Source: Rubrivivax sp. (GTDB lineage: Bacteria; Pseudomonadota; Gammaproteobacteria; Burkholderiales; Burkholderiaceae_C). From it: a stretch of 64,000 nt of DNA. Every line of letters begins with the position of its first letter. Positions within the stretch are counted from its first letter, which is position 1. The notes beneath the pieces were generated by a model. It was given only the letters and a program-made list of their open reading frames with translations. It had not been told where the DNA came from and ran no database searches. Both the position numbers and the translations under genes were made by a program. Positions 60,859-64,000 of this stretch are shown here, piece after piece. Location: positions 18,098 to 82,097 of the forward strand of contig JAJTDM010000027.1 in assembly GCA_021300575.1 (NCBI GenBank), given 5' to 3'.

Positions 60859-62316
60859 ATGACGGCCGCGGGTAGCCCTGGAAGCCGGCCAGAGCGCTTC
60901 GACGCCGTCGGGGAAGGGCAGACCCCCGCCGACAAAGCGAGCGCGCTCCTGACCACGATCTGGCCGCTCCTGGGCCGTCACATCGCCTTCCACCGCCGGC
61001 TGGTCGACCTCACCGGCAACGTGAAGGCAGCCCTGCTGCTGTCGCAGGCGGTGTACTGGAGCCGGCACGGCCGCGACATCGCGCAGTGCGACGGCTGGTT
61101 CCACAAGACCGCCGAGCAGTGGGGGCTCGAGCTGGGGCTGTCTGCTCGCGAGCAGACGAGTGCCCGCGGGTTGCTGCGCGCCCGTGTTCTGCTCGAAGAG
61201 CAGCGCCTCGGCCTACCCGCCCGGATGCACTTTCGACTCAACCTGGAGGTGCTCGGTCGTCGATTGGCCGAACGTGTGGACGCCCGGCTTCTGACCGCCC
61301 CGGGCACCGACTGGCATGACCGGATGTTGATCGCCGAGCTGCTGGGTCCGGCGGTGGCATTCCATCGCGCACTCGCCGCGGTGGCTGGCGGCATCCACGG
61401 CGGGTTGCTGTTGTCCCGTGCGCTGCACCTCACCCGGCTTCAGGCGCGGCGTCAGCGCGACGTCTGGATTGCCGACTCGGCCGGCCATTGGTTCGAGGAA
61501 CTGGGGCTTTCGCGGCGGGAGCAGGAGGCCGCCCGACGCGACCTGCTGCAGATCGGCGTGTGGGAGGAACGGATGGCGGGCATGCCGTCGAGCCTCTTCG
61601 CACGGGTGCGGCTCGAGGTTCTGGTGGCGCTGCTCGGTGGCCGTTCCGACAGCCTGCTGGCCGTTCCGGCGGGTTCCGCTGCAGTCCGTGGCAACGCCAC
61701 AGCCAGCGTGTCACCAAACGTCGAAACAAGAGTGCGGCGTTCCCACAGTCTTGTTTCGACGAAACCGCCAGGCTTGATTCGACGAAACCGCCATGAGTGT
61801 TCCGACGAAACCGCCATCCCCCATAAAGAACAGAGTACAGGTGATTCACTACAACCACAGAACGCTGTGTCACCGCCGGCCGGGGAGCCACCGCTCTCGG
61901 CGGCCGTGGGTGGTGGTGAAGCACTGATCTTCCCGGATCGGCTGCTGCCCCAAGAGCGAAACGCAGCCCAGCGGCTGCTGAGCCAGGTGGCCGACCAGCC
62001 CCAGGCGCTCCTCGACGAACTCGCCGGCCGGCTGCAGACCGAGCGGGTGCGCAGCCCGGTCGCCTACCTGCGGGGCCTGATCCAGCGCGCCGTTGCTGGC
62101 CAGTTCGTGCCAGAGCTTGCGCCCCGCATTGCCGCCGAGCGCGATCGCCTCCACCGGGAAGCAGAAGCGCGCCGGGCGCAGGACGCCGAAGAGCGCCGGC
62201 TCGCCGCCGAGCGTGCAACCCCCGAATACCAGGCGCGCGAGCGCGAGCGCAGGCAGCGCATCAGCGAACTGCTGAGCGACATGCGCCGCCGCATCGGCAC
62301 GCCGCCCGGGCGGTGA
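60859..62316 (+). CDS. STY4528-type ICE replication protein with two winged-helix modules
   Basis: 485 aa. Two copies of a ~90-residue module (HIAFHRRLVDLTGNVKAALL... at about 40-145 and VAFHRALAAVAGGIHGGLLL... at about 160-265), a variable polar linker, and an acidic/basic helical C-terminus rich in Arg and Glu. Matches the STY4528 family of island replication proteins. Inside the linker-coding part lie three 23-base iteron-like repeats (61755-61823), so the protein may bind its own gene. Start could also be ATG 60826. Confidence 0.75.
   Translation: MTAAGSPGSRPERFDAVGEGQTPADKASALLTTIWPLLGRHIAFHRRLVDLTGNVKAALLLSQAVYWSRHGRDIAQCDGWFHKTAEQWGLELGLSAREQTSARGLLRARVLLEEQRLGLPARMHFRLNLEVLGRRLAERVDARLLTAPGTDWHDRMLIAELLGPAVAFHRALAAVAGGIHGGLLLSRALHLTRLQARRQRDVWIADSAGHWFEELGLSRREQEAARRDLLQIGVWEERMAGMPSSLFARVRLEVLVALLGGRSDSLLAVPAGSAAVRGNATASVSPNVETRVRRSHSLVSTKPPGLIRRNRHECSDETAIPHKEQSTGDSLQPQNAVSPPAGEPPLSAAVGGGEALIFPDRLLPQERNAAQRLLSQVADQPQALLDELAGRLQTERVRSPVAYLRGLIQRAVAGQFVPELAPRIAAERDRLHREAEARRAQDAEERRLAAERATPEYQARERERRQRISELLSDMRRRIGTPPGR
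61721..61823 (+). repeat. Three 23-bp iteron-like repeats plus inverted repeat: candidate ICE origin
   Basis: Direct repeats with core TTCGACGAAACCGCCA at 61755-61770 and 61778-61793, and TCCGACGAAACCGCCA at 61801-61816: the spacing is exactly 23 bases both times. Because 23 is not a multiple of 3, each copy is translated in a different frame, so the DNA rather than the protein is conserved. A 10-bp inverted repeat TCGAAACAAG (61721-61730) / CTTGTTTCGA (61750-61759) abuts and overlaps the first iteron. Iterons within or next to a replication gene typically mark an origin. Confidence 0.75.
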
Positions 62317-62396
62317 TGCCTGCCGCGGCACGCCCTTCATCCAACAACGCCAATCGCGCCCCTGTCCCCGCAACCCATAGCCCTGAGGACCACACC

Positions 62397-63311
62397 ATGC
62401 CCACCGAAGACCTTCGAACCACCGTCGGCGCCGACATCGCAACGAGCGCGAAGCCAGCAGGCGAACCCGCCCCGGAATCCCTCGCGAGCGGTAAAGCGCC
62501 CACCAGCACGCGCAGCCGCACCCGAAGCGCCATCGGCCGGCTGGACGAGCAGGCGCCCGACGTGATGACGCTGCACACCCGCGAGGCCTGGCAGATGTTC
62601 ACCGGCCGAAGCGCCGACGCCAGCGGCCAGACGCCGGCCATCCCGGGTGGTCGGCGCTTTGCCGCCGTGTTGCGGGCGATATGGGCGCTCTCCGCGCGCG
62701 ACAACCCCTACGCCGACTGGATCCTGATTCGCGTCACCCGGCGACTGGGCGAGATCCGTGCGCAGATGTCCAGGACCATCGAGGCGCGTGAGGCAGAGCT
62801 GGAGCGACTGCGCAGCCGGGGTCTGAGCCTGTCGGTGCTGGCCTCCAGCCGGCCGGTGACGGTGGAGCTGGGCTTCCGCAGCCCCTACGGCTACGCCACC
62901 GCCGAGGCGATCGTCGAGTTTGACTACCACGTGCGCCTGGTGCAGACGCTGATGCTCAAGGACCGGTTGAGCGACGAGGCGGCGCGGGAGGCGATCCGGG
63001 AGATCGGCCGGGGGCTGCGCGCCCTGTTCCTGGAGCCCATCCGTTGGGAGCGGTCGTTGATGCGCGAGGAGATGCTGCCGCTGTCGCGGGCCGACTTTCT
63101 GCCTGGCGCCGCAGAGGCGGCACGAATGCGCGTGCAAGCGGCCGTGAGCCTGTTCGGCGAAGTGCCGCGAGCGGTGTTCACTGGCGAGGAGGCGCCGCGA
63201 CACACCCAGCGCCGCGTCACCCCCACGGCGGCGGAACTCCTGCTGCTGCGCGAAGCATCGCTGAGCCCAGTGGCCGAACCGTCGGTGCCGGCCGAGGGGC
63301 AACTGCTGTGA
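62397..63311 (+). CDS. TIGR03761-type (PFL_4669-like) ICE protein
   Basis: 304 aa; Ser/Thr/Ala-rich N-terminus, then conserved-looking DVMTLHTREAWQMFTGR, ARDNPYADWILIRV and LGFRSPYGYATAEAIVEFDY. Matches from memory the integrating-conjugative-element family TIGR03761 (PFL_4669). Start at ATG 62397; an upstream ATG at 62313 overlaps the previous gene. Role in ICE biology is not known. Confidence 0.72.
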   Translation: MPTEDLRTTVGADIATSAKPAGEPAPESLASGKAPTSTRSRTRSAIGRLDEQAPDVMTLHTREAWQMFTGRSADASGQTPAIPGGRRFAAVLRAIWALSARDNPYADWILIRVTRRLGEIRAQMSRTIEAREAELERLRSRGLSLSVLASSRPVTVELGFRSPYGYATAEAIVEFDYHVRLVQTLMLKDRLSDEAAREAIREIGRGLRALFLEPIRWERSLMREEMLPLSRADFLPGAAEAARMRVQAAVSLFGEVPRAVFTGEEAPRHTQRRVTPTAAELLLLREASLSPVAEPSVPAEGQLL

Positions 63312-63649
63312 GGGCCGGCCTGAATCGAGCGTCGAGCGACCCGCAGCCCGATGCGGTCCAGTGGCGGATGCTGTGCGCGATCGCCCGCGACGCCATCGCT
63401 GCGGCCCGCACGCATGGCTCCGAGAGCGTCGTTTTCCACGGCTATCGCGTGGCGGCCCGGCGAGTCGAGATCGGTAACTCGGCTGCCATCGAGGTCACCG
63501 TCAGCCTGCCGCCGTCCGCCGCCTCTTGCCCTCCCACCGCTGTCCGCACTGAGGTTGCGCTTCCCGTCGAAGCCGGAACAGCATCGGTCATCGCGTGGCG
63601 CTGCGCCTGTGGGCGGGCGGTCTGCGCAGAGGTTCCTTCCGCTGGCTGA
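63308..63649 (+). CDS. Hypothetical ICE protein
   Basis: 113 aa from GTG 63308, which overlaps the preceding stop by 4 bases. Helical N-terminal half (VQWRMLCAIARDAIAAARTHG) and a Cys-containing end (WRCACGRAVC). No family recognised; the coupling to the previous gene and the balanced codon use support a real gene. Confidence 0.55.
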   Translation: MRAGLNRASSDPQPDAVQWRMLCAIARDAIAAARTHGSESVVFHGYRVAARRVEIGNSAAIEVTVSLPPSAASCPPTAVRTEVALPVEAGTASVIAWRCACGRAVCAEVPSAG

Positions 63650-63661
63650 GTCAGCCCGATT

Positions 63662-63678
63662 GATGCGTGTAACGCATC
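63662..63678. promoter_or_regulatory. Perfect 17-base palindrome (candidate operator)
   Basis: GATGCGT-GTA-ACGCATC, a 7-bp inverted repeat with a 3-base centre, 13 bases past the previous gene and 145 bases before the DUF3577-type gene. Shape of a dimeric regulator site; could also fold as a small hairpin. Confidence 0.45.
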
Positions 63679-63710
63679 GCCCGAATCCGGTCAGATCTCC
63701 TGAAAACCGG

Positions 63711-63790
63711 GAGCCGCAAGGCTCGGAGATGTCGTGAGTTGCTTCAACCCAGCCGGGGAGTTCCGTCCCCGAGCAGGGGGTGGTCTTCCC
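63711..63790 (+). ncRNA. Structured leader of the DUF3577-type gene (STAXI-like?)
   Basis: Two hairpins: GAGCC-GCAA-GGCTC (63711-63724, GNRA loop) and CGGGGA-GTTCCG-TCCCCG (63754-63771). GGGGAG (63755-63760) can also pair with CTTCCC (63785-63790), giving an alternative fold. Position before an ICE replication gene resembles the STAXI RNA motif reported near ssb, topoisomerase and integrase genes, but this match is from memory and not checked. Confidence 0.4.
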
Positions 63791-63823
63791 AATTCTTGTG
63801 TTCCATGTCCGTAGGAGGCCATC

Positions 63824-64000
63824 ATGTCCGAGTCCACTCAAGCCAACAGCGCGTCGTTCTTCAACCTGCATGTCGAGGGCGTCGGTTATCTCAACCGCGT
63901 TCGCGTCATCAAGCCGAAGAACGGTCAGGAGTTCATCGCCTGCACCATCTCGGCCATGCGCGGCAGTGCAGACGATGTCGGCTACACGAAGTTCGACTGC
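63824..64000 (+). CDS. DUF3577/STY4534-type ICE replication protein (cut by window end)
   Basis: First 59 codons only: MSESTQANSASFFNLHVEG, then GYLNRVRVIKPKNGQEF and ACTISAMRGSADDVGYTKFDC. This N-terminus matches the DUF3577 (STY4534) family, found in PFGI-1/SPI-7-like ICEs close to ssb and topB. SD GTAGGAGG before ATG 63824. The rest lies outside the window. Confidence 0.75.
   Translation, partial: MSESTQANSASFFNLHVEGVGYLNRVRVIKPKNGQEFIACTISAMRGSADDVGYTKFDC

Larger units (their letters stand above)
52157..64000 (+). mobile_element. Left part of an integrating conjugative element/genomic island at guaA
   Basis: Starts at the 3' end of guaA with an integrase and continues past the window end. 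The order integrase, cargo ATPase, AlpA, sigma-like, ParA, ParB, DUF2857, STY4528-type, TIGR03761-type, DUF3577-type matches the maintenance/replication end of PFGI-1/SPI-7-like ICEs. Conjugation genes and the right att site are not visible. Orientation and boundaries are inferred; a direct repeat of the guaA 3' end beyond 64000 would confirm them. Confidence 0.85.

Noticed and set aside
61740..61752. DnaA box next to the iterons (GTTCCCACA)
   Set aside because: Only about six of nine positions fit the consensus, which is expected by chance.
52157..64000. CRISPR array or IS element within the island
   Set aside because: No regularly spaced repeats of 25-40 bases and no transposase were seen; the only tandem repeats are the 23-base iterons, which have no unique spacers of array length.

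Overview
The window is a high-GC stretch of a Burkholderiales (betaproteobacterial) chromosome, probably from the Comamonadaceae/Sphaerotilaceae side of the order. The evidence is gene order: pilF-rodZ-ispG-hisS-yfgM-bamB-der-hfq-hflXKC-hisZ-purA, rpsB-tsf-pyrH-frr-uppS-cdsA-dxr-rseP-bamA-skp-lpxD-fabZ-lpxA-lpxB-rnhB, rpsF-priB-rpsR-rplI and the PHB regulator phaR are all arranged as in that order. This placement is inferred from synteny and protein families, not from a database search.

Positions 1-52156 are chromosomal backbone. 1-14746 holds type IV pilus, isoprenoid, His-tRNA, envelope assembly, GTPase, RNA chaperone and purine genes, nearly all on the plus strand with short overlaps. A tRNA-Leu(CAG) with its own terminator lies on the minus strand at 14823-14907. 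It is followed by an RNase R gene that has lost about 45 internal codons and its reading frame. A minus-strand nnr gene separates this from the translation and envelope-biogenesis cluster (rpsB to rnhB). Within that cluster dxr and rseP form one uninterrupted 837-codon frame. Next come an rRNA methyltransferase-like gene, the divergent pair ppsR/ppsA, a small membrane protein with a TPR partner, a DUF4212 plus sodium:solute symporter operon, the S6-PriB-S18-L9 operon, phaR, rimO, metC, smpB/ratAB, and guaB-MFS-guaA.

From 52157 to the end (64000) the window enters an integrating conjugative element (ICE) or genomic island sitting against the 3' end of guaA, a known island target. Its left end has a P4-type tyrosine integrase preceded by short repeats that look like integrase arm sites. 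Next is a cargo gene of different base composition encoding a RloC/PrrC-like ABC-ATPase with a zinc-hook CxxC and the Arg/Glu/His signature of tRNA anticodon nucleases, probably a phage-defence gene. After an AlpA-type regulator and a sigma-like protein comes a PFGI-1-like maintenance and replication block: ParA, ParB, DUF2857, winged-helix proteins including an STY4528-type replication protein, a TIGR03761-type protein, and the start of a DUF3577/STY4534-type protein. The right end of the element is outside the window.

The most notable signals are these. Three 23-bp iteron-like repeats lie inside the STY4528-type gene with a period that is not a multiple of three, so they are conserved as DNA and mark a candidate ICE origin. 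A perfect 15-bp inverted repeat flanks the sigma-like gene. The RloC-like cargo is a candidate defence gene. The Dxr-RseP fusion has a membrane-topology conflict, and rnr carries an internal deletion.
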